Assembly (NCBI GenBank): GCA_038501625.1
Contig: JAZAYU010000053.1
Location: 3,148,501-3,212,500, forward strand
Reading direction: 5' to 3'
Length of the DNA stretch: 64,000 bases
Origin: Corbicula japonica
Lineage: Eukaryota; Mollusca; Bivalvia; Venerida; Cyrenidae
Shown here: positions 36,885-48,117 of the stretch, piece by piece
Layout of the letters: every line of letters begins with the position of its first letter
Position numbering within the stretch: position 1 is the stretch's first letter
The notes under the pieces: generated by a model
Seen by the model: the letters and a program-made list of their open reading frames with translations, nothing else
What the model was told of the DNA's origin: nothing
Database searches by the model: none
Program-made: the position numbers and the translations under genes

Positions 36885-39800
36885 TCAGTCTTTTATTTTC
36901 CTTACACTTACAATATTATCAACACCTAAAATCTGTTCTACAAGACTTAACACACACTCTAAAACATGGATTTTACACAGCAAAGGTTCAACCACCCCTT
37001 GGTCTGCCAGCCTACAGGGTAGTCCTCTTCTGTCCAGGGACCAAAGCTCTCCTGCAGCGAGCTTCTCTTGTAGAACTGTTTTCACTTCTAGAAAATGTCT
37101 CTCCGCTTCAGGCTGAGTTGTAACGTTATCAAACAACTTGTGAAGCACACCTACCGAAGACTCTTCTAACACTTTAAACATCAGTGCAAGGTTCGGGTCC
37201 ACACATTTACCTCTGAAATCTTTGATCAGTTTTGAGAGAAGTATTTCAAAGGCCCCTCCTCCTTCAATCAGGCAAATATCAGTGTCCTGGTGAATAAGAT
37301 TATTGTCCTGATTTCTGGCATGGTAATAATCTAACTTCCCAACACTATTACAGAATTGTTTTGGAAAGTCTTCACCAGCATGATTATCCAGATTCTCAGA
37401 ATCTGATCCCACTGACCTATCTGTCAAGTTTATTTCATTCAGTCTCTCTTCTACACTGTATATATTTGTACATGAATTAGGAAAACACAATTTCAAAGAG
37501 TTCACTGCCTTCTGTAGAGCTATGGCTAACTGGTCACATAGACCAACTGTTGGAGAACAAACAACGAGATGCTTGAGACTGTGTACTGGGTGTATAAGAC
37601 CAAGTCGAATAAACTGCTGCCCACCTATCACCAGTTCTGTCATTTTGTCAACAGACATAATATTGCTGTCTTCAATATCATCATGCACACTGGTCACTGC
37701 CAGTTTTCCTGTCACATACTCCAATAATCTTGTATCTTCCTTAGATGTGTAGGTTATCAGAGAAATGTTGTGTTCTCTAAAGATATCCACTGCATAAGAT
37801 GGTACCCCTTCAGTACAGATAACAAGGCTTATTTCCTTGTCACGACACCTTGTAGCCATGTCAGTTATCACCTTTCTCCTGCTCTGTATGAACTCTACTA
37901 ACTGAGAACCATATTTAACTGATACTGTTTCTCGACTATCATCCTCGTTTGATGAGCCGTCTAGTTTTCCACTGAAAATTAAAACTGACCTAGGACTTTT
38001 GGAATTCAGATCTTGACATTTCACGACAAACTTCTGTCTGATCAGTAGCATATCCACCACTGTGCTATCTCCATATGGACAGCTGGACACTTTAATAATG
38101 AGTGAAAAGAATTTATCCACCAAAAATTGCAACATCTGTGGAAAGTTTGTTGACAGACTAGAAATCAACAGGTCAACAAAGAAATCACACATTTTAAGGC
38201 TATAGTGAGGCATTAGAGATGTTTTAAGGACACACTTCATTATGTTCTCCATACTCTTTTTTTGAAGCATGTAGCTTGTCAGTTTCTTACCATGACATCG
38301 CATTTCATTGAACAACTCTGGTAGAACAGTTTGAATCATAATCCTCAGATACTTTCTTGCACATAAAGTACCTTGTCTCTCTAACACATGCTTGTTATTT
38401 CCAATAGCCATACCACCGTGGCAAAATTTACCTAGACTAATTTCCAGGGAGAGTTGTCTGATCATGTTGCTAAGATACAGCAAGAACATCTTGCTGCCAT
38501 CTAGTGTCCAGGAGTGACATCCCTTTATAGCTTTGAACACCAGTATTGCTATGGGATGAGCTGGCTGAAGTGCCTCCAGTATAGTGAAACCATCACTAGT
38601 TACCACTGCTTTACCTGAAATAAATCCAGTTATACATCAAAACAAAACCCGGATGCACTATTGTTTTGTTTGTATTTTTTTCAAGAATTTGTCAACATTT
38701 TGGCATTAGGCCATTTTCAACAGAATCTCTACACTTAACATATTTCTCGTTTTTTAACAACAACTTTTCAACTGATGATGTGTGGAATTGACAGTCATGT
38801 GAGAAGTGACCTTGTTAACCTCTCTGGTTGACTATAAGCCAGTTCATTCATTGTTTCTACGCATGTTCAGCTGAAATGTATATATGCTATTTAAAGGGTC
38901 AACGAACCCTTTATTCCACAGATACAGCTTTTATCACATGGGAAAACAATCCAGACCCAGATCATCTAAGGTTAATTCTGACCACAAAGTATTTGGTGTA
39001 GATCTGTCTGATTTGGATCTATACTGGTGACACAATAAATCCTGTATATATGGAGTTAAGAATGACTTTTAAAAGATATGAAGATCAAAGTGTCACTGGT
39101 GTATTATCCAATTCTCAATACCACAATCTTAAATACATTTTTTTGTTCAAAATGAAGGAAGGACACTAACTAGCCTTATATAATATTATGTGCCGGAAAA
39201 ACTTAATTTTGATAATTTATGTAAAGCAATTCTCCCGATTTCTAAAAAAAATCATTAAAATAAACATCAAGCATTGGATATTTTTATTTGTCCTGAGTTT
39301 CACATTCATATCATCTGGACACCACTTGAGGTGTTGTTCGAGTCCTCTTTTAACTTTAACTTATTGCATATAAACCAATATAATTTAAAATGTGAATTAC
39401 TGCAATAAAAATTATACTTTTAAAATACAATGTATATTTTATCCTAAATTGAAAAATCATTTAAATGTCACACTTGTTTGTTACACTCAAGACAAATTTA
39501 ACCCTTTCCTAGATATATACGCATTTTTACGCATGTGCGACCAGTGTAGATCCAGATCAGCCGGCACATCCGTGCCGTCTGATCAGGATCTGCACTGGTT
39601 GCATTTTGGTCAGGAATAACCTAATGAATCAAAAAGCGAACAGTTTAGATCCTGATCAGACATCACGGATGTGCCAGCTGATCTGGATCTAAACTGTTCG
39701 CCCTAGCAATAAAGGTGTATCTGTACAAGAAAGGGTTAACAACACTATAACGACTCTTCACCACGGGATAAGGCTGTTATCCATGGGCCAACAGTGTAGA

Positions 39801-40525
39801 TCCAGATCAGCTGGCAAATCTGTACCACCTGATCAGGATCATCTACACTATTCGCTTTTTGATTCATTAAGTTATTTCTGACCAAGAAGCAAACAGTGTA
39901 GATCCTGATCAGTTATTTTATTAAACAATGCTATCAAGTCTTTCTTTGGAGGTAAATGCTTATTTGATACATGTCATATCTTGCAACAAACAATCAAATG
40001 ATGATCTCTTAAAAACTTAACTGAATAAGAATGCTCAGTTTCACAACAAATTCATATTTAACTTTATTCAGAGTGCATTCACTTAAAGTTGTCAAAAATT
40101 GATAATATCAAAAGTGATAAATTCATAAGTTTTAAAACATACCGGAACTGTTTAGATCAATTGCTTTAAATGTTTGTTTTCATGACATTCTGACACCAAG
40201 ACTCCTGGTTTTATTGGACCTTAAAGAAGTCTGAAAGTGTCTCAGAAACCAAATATGTCTGAAAAACATGTGGAAGAGTGCAACAACTGAAGAATGGTTT
40301 AACATACCATTCGGAGAGGTGAGCAGTGTCTGAGAACATACCTGTAGACGAGGGGGGGCAGTGTCTGGGAACATACCTGTAGGCGAGATGGGCAGTGTCT
40401 GGGAACATACCTGTTGGAGATGTGAGCAGTGTCTGGAAACACTGCGGACCATAGAAGTCTGCAGCAACTCTCTGGATAGAGGATACCACTTCACACACAT
40501 CAGCTACTGACACTTCAGTACTCAT
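36885..40525 (-). CDS. BBS10: BBS10-like chaperonin-related protein, two coding exons
   Basis: Divergent group II chaperonin relative that in vertebrates works with BBS6, BBS12 and CCT to assemble the BBSome for ciliary trafficking. Exon 1 40525-40411 (MSTEVSVADVCEVVSSIQRV...), exon 2 38614-36885; together 1845 nt, 614 residues (human about 723). The junction reads SPTG|KAVVTSDGFTILEALQPAHP, matching the family pattern TKPTGEV..S..G..LLEALHLEHP. The ATP-binding GDGTT of true chaperonins is degraded to DGSK near residue 75, as in BBS10. Two coding exons is also the human BBS10 layout. The C-terminal half is poorly conserved. The MKKS and BBS12 relatives are less likely because the N-terminus fits BBS10 best. 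The exon 1 donor is embedded in a tandem duplication (separate entry). Confidence 0.87.
38900..39055. repeat. Decayed TTAA hairpin MITE
   Basis: Left end ACCCTTTATTCCACAGATAC and right TATATGGAGTTAA remain, with a shortened centre (GATCTGTCTGATTTGGATCT). In BBS10 intron 1. Confidence 0.5.
39498..39739. mobile_element. TTAA hairpin MITE, full length
   Basis: TTAACCCTTTCCTAGATATA to AAGAAAGGGTTAA with well-kept arms, followed at once by a partial second copy. In BBS10 intron 1. Confidence 0.8.
39745..39925. repeat. Partial TTAA hairpin MITE
   Basis: GTGTAGATCCAGATCAGCTG and GTGTAGATCCTGATCAGTTA arms; the right part is lost. Confidence 0.55.
40308..40442 (-). repeat. Four tandem copies of the BBS10 exon 1/intron 1 boundary, each with a GT donor
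   Basis: On the minus strand the unit CAGACACTG...(C/T)CTACAG|GTATGTTC recurs with a period of 34-35 bp. Candidate exon ends are 40411, 40377, 40342 and 40308, each followed by GTATGT. The first gives the family-like SPTG|KAVV junction. The third adds 69 nt (23 codons, no stop) and keeps the frame, ending again in STG. The second and fourth shift the frame. Confidence 0.85.
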
Positions 40526-41058
40526 AGATCACCTACTCCAGCAACACGGCATATACGGCTGTTTGTCACTGTCACAGTCTGATTTGAAAGACAAGCAGAC
40601 ACAACATCAGATTTGATCAAATGAGAAGATACCTATAAATAATATTCCTATCCTGCCAGGTGTTCAGGACCTTTTGCTTATGAAGCAGTTATTGTAATTC
40701 AATAGGCTTTGGTCATTTGATCAGTGTAGTCACAAACCCTAAGCTACCAAAGCCAAACCTAAACACACAGATTCAAGTGAGGAGACTAAAATCTAAATAA
40801 AGGAGCAGGTTAATGAAGGCGTAATATTGGCCTAAAATATCTTAAAATTTTATTTTGTTATTTATCTAAAATTTTAATGCATTTGTATACATAAATGGTT
40901 AAACTTTAAATATTTAATAGTTTTTCATCAATCACTGTTAATGAAGTTTGAAATTGCCTAAAATGTGCAAAATATGAAAAAAATCTGCATTTTATCAATT
41001 TTCAGACCAGATTTTCAAAGTGGGCACACTGTTGACCAAAACCAAGTTTTAACCATTA

Positions 41059-41999
41059 CCGTAATCACCCTAAGTATTGGGACACCCTAAATATTGGGAC
41101 ACCCTTATTTTTCACGAAAATAATTATTTTTTGTGTCCCTATATTTTGGGACACTTTTATTATCAGTATTTTTCGGTGTCCCTAAGTTTTGGGACACGTT
41201 CAGAAACGGTATTTTCACGTTCCTAAATTTTGGGACAAGAGATATGTGCTCGGTAATTATGCAGGTCGGCCTGTGTTCTTCCAACTTTCACCATGTTATT
41301 GCATAGTTTACCTTACTGTGCTGTGAATTTGAAACAAAAATTTAAACGTTCAGAGATATCGACCATTAGGGATTCAAGAAGAAAAAATTTGAATATATAA
41401 AGTACCGATATACCTTTTTATCTAACACTCCTCTATAAAATAAAATGGCCATCATTTTCATTTTTAATTAATTATATCCCCATATCCAAAGAATTTTACT
41501 CTTGTTTTTCGATCTGTTAAATGTCAATAACTCGCTTAACTGATTATAAAGTGCAAATAACAGGTAGGGCAAGTGTCAGTGTCAGTCCTGAGTATTGAAG
41601 TTAATTTTATCAAAACAGTCTGTCCAATGACTGTAAAATGTGTGAAAACTTCCCTCATCAAAACATGCAAAGGTATTAACGGAATGTCAATTACCACTTA
41701 ACTAAATAATGCTCGACAAGTTTCAACACAAAAAATCAATCATTTTTAACCTCCAAACTGTAGACAGAAAATAATTACAAAAATATTAAAATTATTTGAT
41801 TTCGTATAATCATAATTATGTAACGGTTGATCCATATACGTTGACGTCCTATATTGTTTTAGACATAACTGGTGCATGCATGCAAATCGATCCAAAATAT
41901 TGGGACACTTTTTGAACAAATATTTTTTGCGACCCTAAATATTGGGACACGAAAAGTTTTAATTATTTTTAACTGTCCCAATACTTAGGGTGATTACGG
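41059..41999. mobile_element. 941-bp TA-flanked element with TTGGGACAC motif clusters
   Basis: CCGTAATCACCCTAAGTATT and its exact inverse at the right end, bordered by TA. Both subterminal zones repeat (A/T)TTGGGACAC (five at the left, three at the right), likely transposase-binding sites. No coding frame. Lies upstream of BBS10. Confidence 0.85.
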
Positions 42000-43438
42000 T
42001 AATTAAGCATGTCTTAATACAAATGAAATTGATTGAATTATTTTGGTCAATGCCTGTGGCCTTTATGAAAACCACCAAAAATGTTGGAAATTTCCTGAAA
42101 AAAAGCATATCTTATAACATTTTCAAATTTCGACACACATTTGACCTTCTTAAGTTTGACTTTGGTGATATGTGACTTTGACTTTGGTTTCATCTTCACT
42201 TCTAAGCTTTTAAAGTAAACAAGCATTCCATGTTATAAATACATTTACACATGTATATATACATTCTTTGATGTACGGTCGACTAACGAGTTTTCGTGGT
42301 ATAAACAGTTTTCATCGCTTTTAAGATTAACACCGTTTACATCGAAGCACATGCAGATGTACCGGATATTTTTATTCATACTTTTGACAGCTTAAACTTT
42401 TTCACAAAATATGAGGTTGAAATAGGTTAAAAGATGCCTAAATCATTAAACAAGTGTAAAATAACTTTCAAAACCGAATTAACAATTTACTTTATAATCA
42501 AGAAACTTCATTCTTGATATCTCTTCTGAAATGCGCCCTCGGAAAGCTTATTTTACTTGAACGCAGGATGTAAGAGATCATCACATGTTGGGGAGCTTCT
42601 CAAAATAATAAACCAGTGGTCGAAATTTGCAGAAGCCCGAGAGCAAAAAACTAGTAGATTTTCTCTCGGGCTAGTAAAAATTCGCAATTTAATAGCCCAT
42701 CGTGCTTGTAAGATTCAGATCGTTGAATAATCACTGTACTTTCATTTTCAGTTTAGTAAACAAAATTTTGGGCCTCTAATTTTATTCAGAAAGCTGTCGC
42801 TTGTATCATTAACGTGTTAATCGCGCTAAATTGATAATATGTTTAGTGAGTTCTATGAGAAATTAATAATGGTTGAAAATAATAGAGACCAATAGATACA
42901 TGTATAAAATCCATCTTCAGCTTCCCCCCCCACCCAATCCCTTCCTAAAACATCTTTATTTAAGAGCAATCAACACCTGTGTGATCAGCCTTGTACAGTT
43001 AGTTGTTCGGTTCCGGTGGGTTTTTCATATTCTGTACATAAACTGTTTTATACGGTCGATCTAGGGACGATGTTTTTGGCATATAAGTAGGAAAGTATCT
43101 CCTCTATAAAATAGAATTTTCGTTTTTTACGTTTCATTTAAAAATCGTCTGCAAATTGTTGACTTATCGCTGTTGTCATTTAGCTAGTTCCGAAGAGAAT
43201 TTTGTCACTTCTGGTGGAAAATGAGTCATATGTAAAAATCATAGCTAGGGGCGCCAAAGGGGATTTCTTTTCATTGGTTCAGCAGCAACACCTTGTTATT
43301 CATTTTATGAACTTTTTTTTTCGTGAAGTAAAATACCAAAAGGTCAATATCTGCATTAAATATCACAATGGATAGCTTAGAATTAATGTACAACACTCGG
43401 TAATATAAGGCTACCATCACTTCAAAATCAAACCTCCA

Positions 43439-43652
43439 ATGGATGTTTCCTTGGAAGTTGATGTTGAATATACCAATGTGCATGTAAATGCAGCTCTTGC
43501 ATGGATTCCAGCATTAAAAGAACTGCCTACAGAGCTACACAATGTTACAAGCGACTCGGGGCGCTTTCTGAAGGTTGCAGAGGATTTGCTAGTTCTGGGG
43601 AATTCCGAATATTACTCACATATTTCTGGTTGGCGCCTGTTGGCGTTGAAAG
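43439..43652 (+). CDS. Possible coding exon of an unidentified gene
   Basis: An open frame of 71 codons starts at ATG 43439 (context CTCCAATGG; in-frame stop about 30 nt upstream) and ends at a strong donor AAAG|GTATGT. The translation has balanced, protein-like composition (MDVSLEVDVEYTNVHVNAAL..., then GRFLKVAEDLLVLGNSEYYS) and a helical repeat-like look. I do not recognise the family, and no following plus-strand exon is evident before MEAK7. It may be a first exon of a gene whose other exons I missed, or a decayed copy. Confidence 0.35.
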
Positions 43653-45472
43653 GTATGTTAACAATTATTTTAATCAAACATTGATTTATATTTGTAGTGA
43701 TTTTCAGAAACATCGATAAACATTAAGTTAATAAAATAAAAATTCAAAACATGCCAGGTAGGGTGCAGGGACCGACATATCCTTTGCCTGGTGCCCGCGG
43801 GCAACCAGCTTTGATCTGCCGGGCCAGTAAATTTTTAACGAGCTTGTCCGCCAGGAAACCATAAAAATCCGTAATTAGTTGCCCGGGTGGTAATTAATTC
43901 AAGATGCAAAATAAACAAAAATCTCACAGCAATATATGACTCGCTAATCATCAGATTATCGACGAACCGTATGATTCAGCACCGCCTACCTGTATAAAAA
44001 TCGTCCAATCAACGTTAATCCTTGATTAATTTGTTCTGCTCTTCCCGCCTATATTTCACAACAATCGGTACCATCTTTATCACGAGATATTTTGATTCTC
44101 GCGAGATTATGCGGCAGCGTAATTACACCATCTGTCAAAACTGTCAACATTGTGTTTTTGACAATTAAAAAGTTGTATATTTAGTTGTTTGTCGGCGCTT
44201 AATTATTTTTTGACGAGAAGTGATTAGGTAAGTTGAATGCCAATGATTGAATCAATTAGTTCACAGTTGTTACTTTAATCGAGTTATACCTTACAGTACT
44301 GGCTAATCTTTTCATTTTACGGAAAATTACTCAGTTTAATTTAAAAATATGCTTTAATTTATTGATGTATGTGCTTTACACTGTTGGACCATCATAAAGG
44401 GAATTTTAAAATTTTAGATATTCATAGGCCAATTTTAAGCCTTCCTGAATCTACCGCTTTGCTAACAATCAACAGAACATAAAACCCAATTAACTTTTTA
44501 TTCTGATTAAAAGATCAGCCGACAAGACACGGTTATATCAACCTACCTGCAATAGCTTGTTTGAAAATGGTGTATCAGCAACAAGGGGAAGTAATTTTGT
44601 TTTCATGTTTGGTAGGTATAAAAGCTATATTTCCGGACTTGACAGACTGCTACGAAACAATACAATTTTAAACGAAACCAAAATATGGCAAATTTGTAGC
44701 CCAACTATTTGTGCGCAACAAGAGCTTTTCTATATATACGATGGTCGCTCTTCGCGCACAACCCAGTTACTATTCAAATCAATGCGGAAAATTTTCCTTC
44801 TATTTCTATATGCCGCCGATCGGAAAATGAATCGCAACTTTTCAATCTTTTGCCGGCTTCATAAAGCATCTTAAACATATTTATTTTTTTAAAAATTGAA
44901 TACCTGAGAAGCCACATTCAAGTAGAATCAATATATGTAATTCTTTATAAGTAACGTTTTCGTTTTTTATGCAAAACTGTTTTAAACCTCCACCCATGTC
45001 GATTACACCGCATAAAGTTTATCTGACTTGCGTTTATCGATAATTTTCACCGTGTAAACCATATATGGCCAGTTTGTTTAACAAGTTATTTTGTGGATTA
45101 TTCGTTTATTTTATTGTTACTTTTATCATTATTTATGTTTTATAACGATATTTGACATACCAGTGTTGAAATTTTCATGTGGGAGTGAAAAAAAAGAATT
45201 TAAATCGGGTCGATTTCCACCACAGTTTTGATCGTAACTGCTTGAGACGTAAAGGACAGACAACGAAAACGTCCGTATGATAATGGGTCTGTGCTTGCAG
45301 TCGAATTATTGAGACAAGGCAAATTTGATGCAAACAAGGAACACAATTATTTTACACAATATTATCAACTATGGTTTATGAAAGTTTAAATTTCCATGAC
45401 ATCGGGAACATAAATTACTGTATGTAAACTTCAATATAGTTTAAACAATTTGATGAATTCATTGCAATTTAC

Positions 45473-45488
45473 CCCCCCCCCCCCCCCC
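45473..45488 (+). repeat. Poly-C tract
   Basis: A run of about 15-16 C; length may be unreliable in the assembly. Confidence 0.8.
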
Positions 45489-46394
45489 ACTAGGTAATGG
45501 TAGGTTAAAGAAACAGAACATTGATAAAATAGAGAAAGAGGTTTTAGCCAAAACAATTTAATATGGACCAGTCTTTGACAAAATTACCCTTAGCCCACAT
45601 TAAAATACATCATTTGCCATCCCCTTAACAGTAAATATTTAGTTTATTTATTTGTTGAGAATCGACGTTGTTAACTCCAGATAATCATTCATTTTAATAA
45701 GCAGAACAGGTATTATTCAAATTAGAATTAACAAGCATTTGATAAAAATTGGGATAGTGATGGCTAAGCACCCAACAATTTTAAGAATGTTATAAAGGTC
45801 TTTTTGTCAGAGACTGGCTCATACATAAATATGTTTATGGTTCAAGTTTCTTTTTAAAGAATAGTTTTCTAAAAATATGCCTAGTTTTCCAATAAATGTA
45901 ACAGCAAAACATGGGGCTATTCGATGAGAAATCCCACATCCATGAGAAAGTGGCATAAAGGTGGGAACCAAAACAAAGACAACAATCATTATTATACATC
46001 TCTTTTAATATTAAACTTCTTTTATAATTGTAAATAAAAACATATAAAGTAACAAAGAATTATCATCACAAACAATGAAATAATAAATAATCATAGTAAA
46101 ATCAATGAAAGACTGAATACATGTGTTTACTTTCATAATCAAACTTGAATATATACTACATGATTTCATACTTACATCTATATGATATGTAGAACAACAA
46201 AAAGGTTGAGAATAATACCGATTGGCAATTAATTATTTCAATACATATATTATCTTGAATATCTTTTTACAAATTATTACACATGTATATGATTAAACAC
46301 ACACACAAACATGCACCCACCCAACTACACCTGCACACAGCATACTGTCATTGGTTTCTATGTCATATTTACCATCAACACGATATACATGGGA

Positions 46395-46610
46395 TTTATC
46401 ACATGTGCAACCAGTGTTGTGCCAGATCAGTTGGCAAATCCTTGCAGTTAGATCTGGATCTACACTGGTCGCATCATGGTCAGAAATAACATGATAAATC
46501 AAAAAGCAAACAGAGTAGATTCTGATAAGAAGGCACAAATGTGCCAGCTGATTTAAATCTACACTGTTCAGTCATAGTAACAGTTATATCCATGGAGTAA
46601 AGGGTTCATC
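46395..46610. repeat. Diverged TTAA hairpin MITE
   Basis: Arms GATCAGTTGGCAAATCCTTG and GTGCCAGCTGATTTAAATCT, right end CATGGAGTAAAGGGTT. In the interval before MEAK7. Confidence 0.6.
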
Positions 46611-48115
46611 CAGGACTGTTTTTATGAGGAAATGTCATTAAGTAGACACAATGCTAACAACTATAGATCTACTTTTGTGAGATTTGTAATTTCAGTAATT
46701 TAACATTGTAATGATTTCAATTAATGATACCTTGCACACAAGGTAATCCTGGATATTGTTTGGATCTAGAATCTCTACAGCTAATCAACTCAAGAACTCA
46801 GAACATACATACATACATACAACAGTTAACACAAGAGCTGTCCGAGGAGACTCACCTGCTTCACCATTTAATCATGTATAAAACAAATAAAATTTGGAAA
46901 ATAGTTTTTATTTGGTTAAGTTCATTTTTTCAAGTAGTTATTTCAATTTAAAGAATCAAAATAATAACAAGTATTGCTGAATTATCAGGTGAAAAAAGGA
47001 AATAACAATATGTACATGTCAATGATAAGTGATAAGTATAGAGCTTTTCCTGTAATTTACCATAAATTCTAATTTGAAAAAAAAGTTAACGCTGCAAAAT
47101 AAGTTTTTGAAAGAGTTATGGCTTTCTTTGAAATGAAGTGATAAGTTCTATATCAATCAATTTTTTAATGTTTGAGTTATAGACCAATTTAATTTAAAAG
47201 AACAACTGCCTATTATTGTGTTACATAAGCACACAAACACAGCCAAAAAATTTATAACAATATAAATACTAACTGACTTAGACATAAACAGACATTTTGA
47301 TGTTAACTACCAGTTACCACCATAATTATACTGGACTCATTTTTTAGTAATTAATTGATTTATGAAAAATTCATTTACTGAATCAAATTACATTACAGTA
47401 TGTCACTAATCCAGAAGGAGGGTGGGAGGGGGATGTGGTGAGGGCTGAGGTCCTATTCTTGCTTGAGCTTACATGCAAAAATGCACACTTCACTCTAATT
47501 CCCCTAACACTGAATATTAAAGTCTTATCTCCATTAAATTTTTGAGTATTTGTAAAACAAAGCTCTTTAAAAATTAATTTAACACAAGTAGATGTCAACT
47601 GTCAGATCCAACAAAGAGAACACTGAACACAACATAATTAAAACTTTGGAAAATCAGTTTGTTTGTTCGATTACTGTTTGTTTGACAACACCATCAACCT
47701 ATAGCTTCATGTTATTGTTATGGATCACTTCCGTTCTCCAGCACTACCTTTGTCATGGAAGACTATTATTGCAAGGACCACAACTCTAGAATTCTTGTGA
47801 ATAGAAAAATATTAAGTTCACTGGTTATAAAGAAATGGTCACTGCCCATTATCTTGTTGAAACAGGCCATCATCTTGTACCACATCATACTTGTTGTACA
47901 TCATCTTGCTTGTTTATACCACGCAGACTCTGACCGGAGCTTTTTACTCTTTCTCCAAACTTGTGACTTGTCCTCTTCCTATTGTTCACCAATATGTTGT
48001 GACTAACTTTTTGGTTTCAAACAACATTTCACACATCTTTAATCAGATCTGTTTATACTGCGAGTTAGGCTGTGTCTACACACATAAGTTGCCAGTTAGG
48101 CTGTGTCTACACACA
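46611..48115. other. Region downstream of MEAK7 without recognised genes
   Basis: AT-rich; contains a short CATA microsatellite near 46806 and no convincing coding exon or transposon end. Presumably includes the MEAK7 3' UTR at its right edge. Confidence 0.4.
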
Positions 48116-48117
48116 TT
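48064..48117 (+). repeat. 31-bp direct duplication at the MEAK7 3' end
   Basis: GTTAGGCTGTGTCTACACAC occurs at 48064 and again at 48095, ending at the MEAK7 stop codon, so it would lie in the 3' UTR. Confidence 0.7.

Larger units (their letters stand above)
42002..46390. other. Intergenic region between BBS10 and MEAK7, mostly unassigned
   Basis: Holds the possible exon at 43439 and the poly-C tract. Short phrases near 42640 (GAGAAAATC..TCTCTCGGGCTAGTAAAA) and 43790 (CCCGCGGGCAACCAG, GCCGGGCCAGTAAATT) look like fragments of the same ancient repeat. No confident gene. Confidence 0.4.

Noticed and set aside
44557..44874. 105-codon plus-strand frame
   Set aside because: Composition is not protein-like, no splice signals fit, and the region is otherwise featureless.
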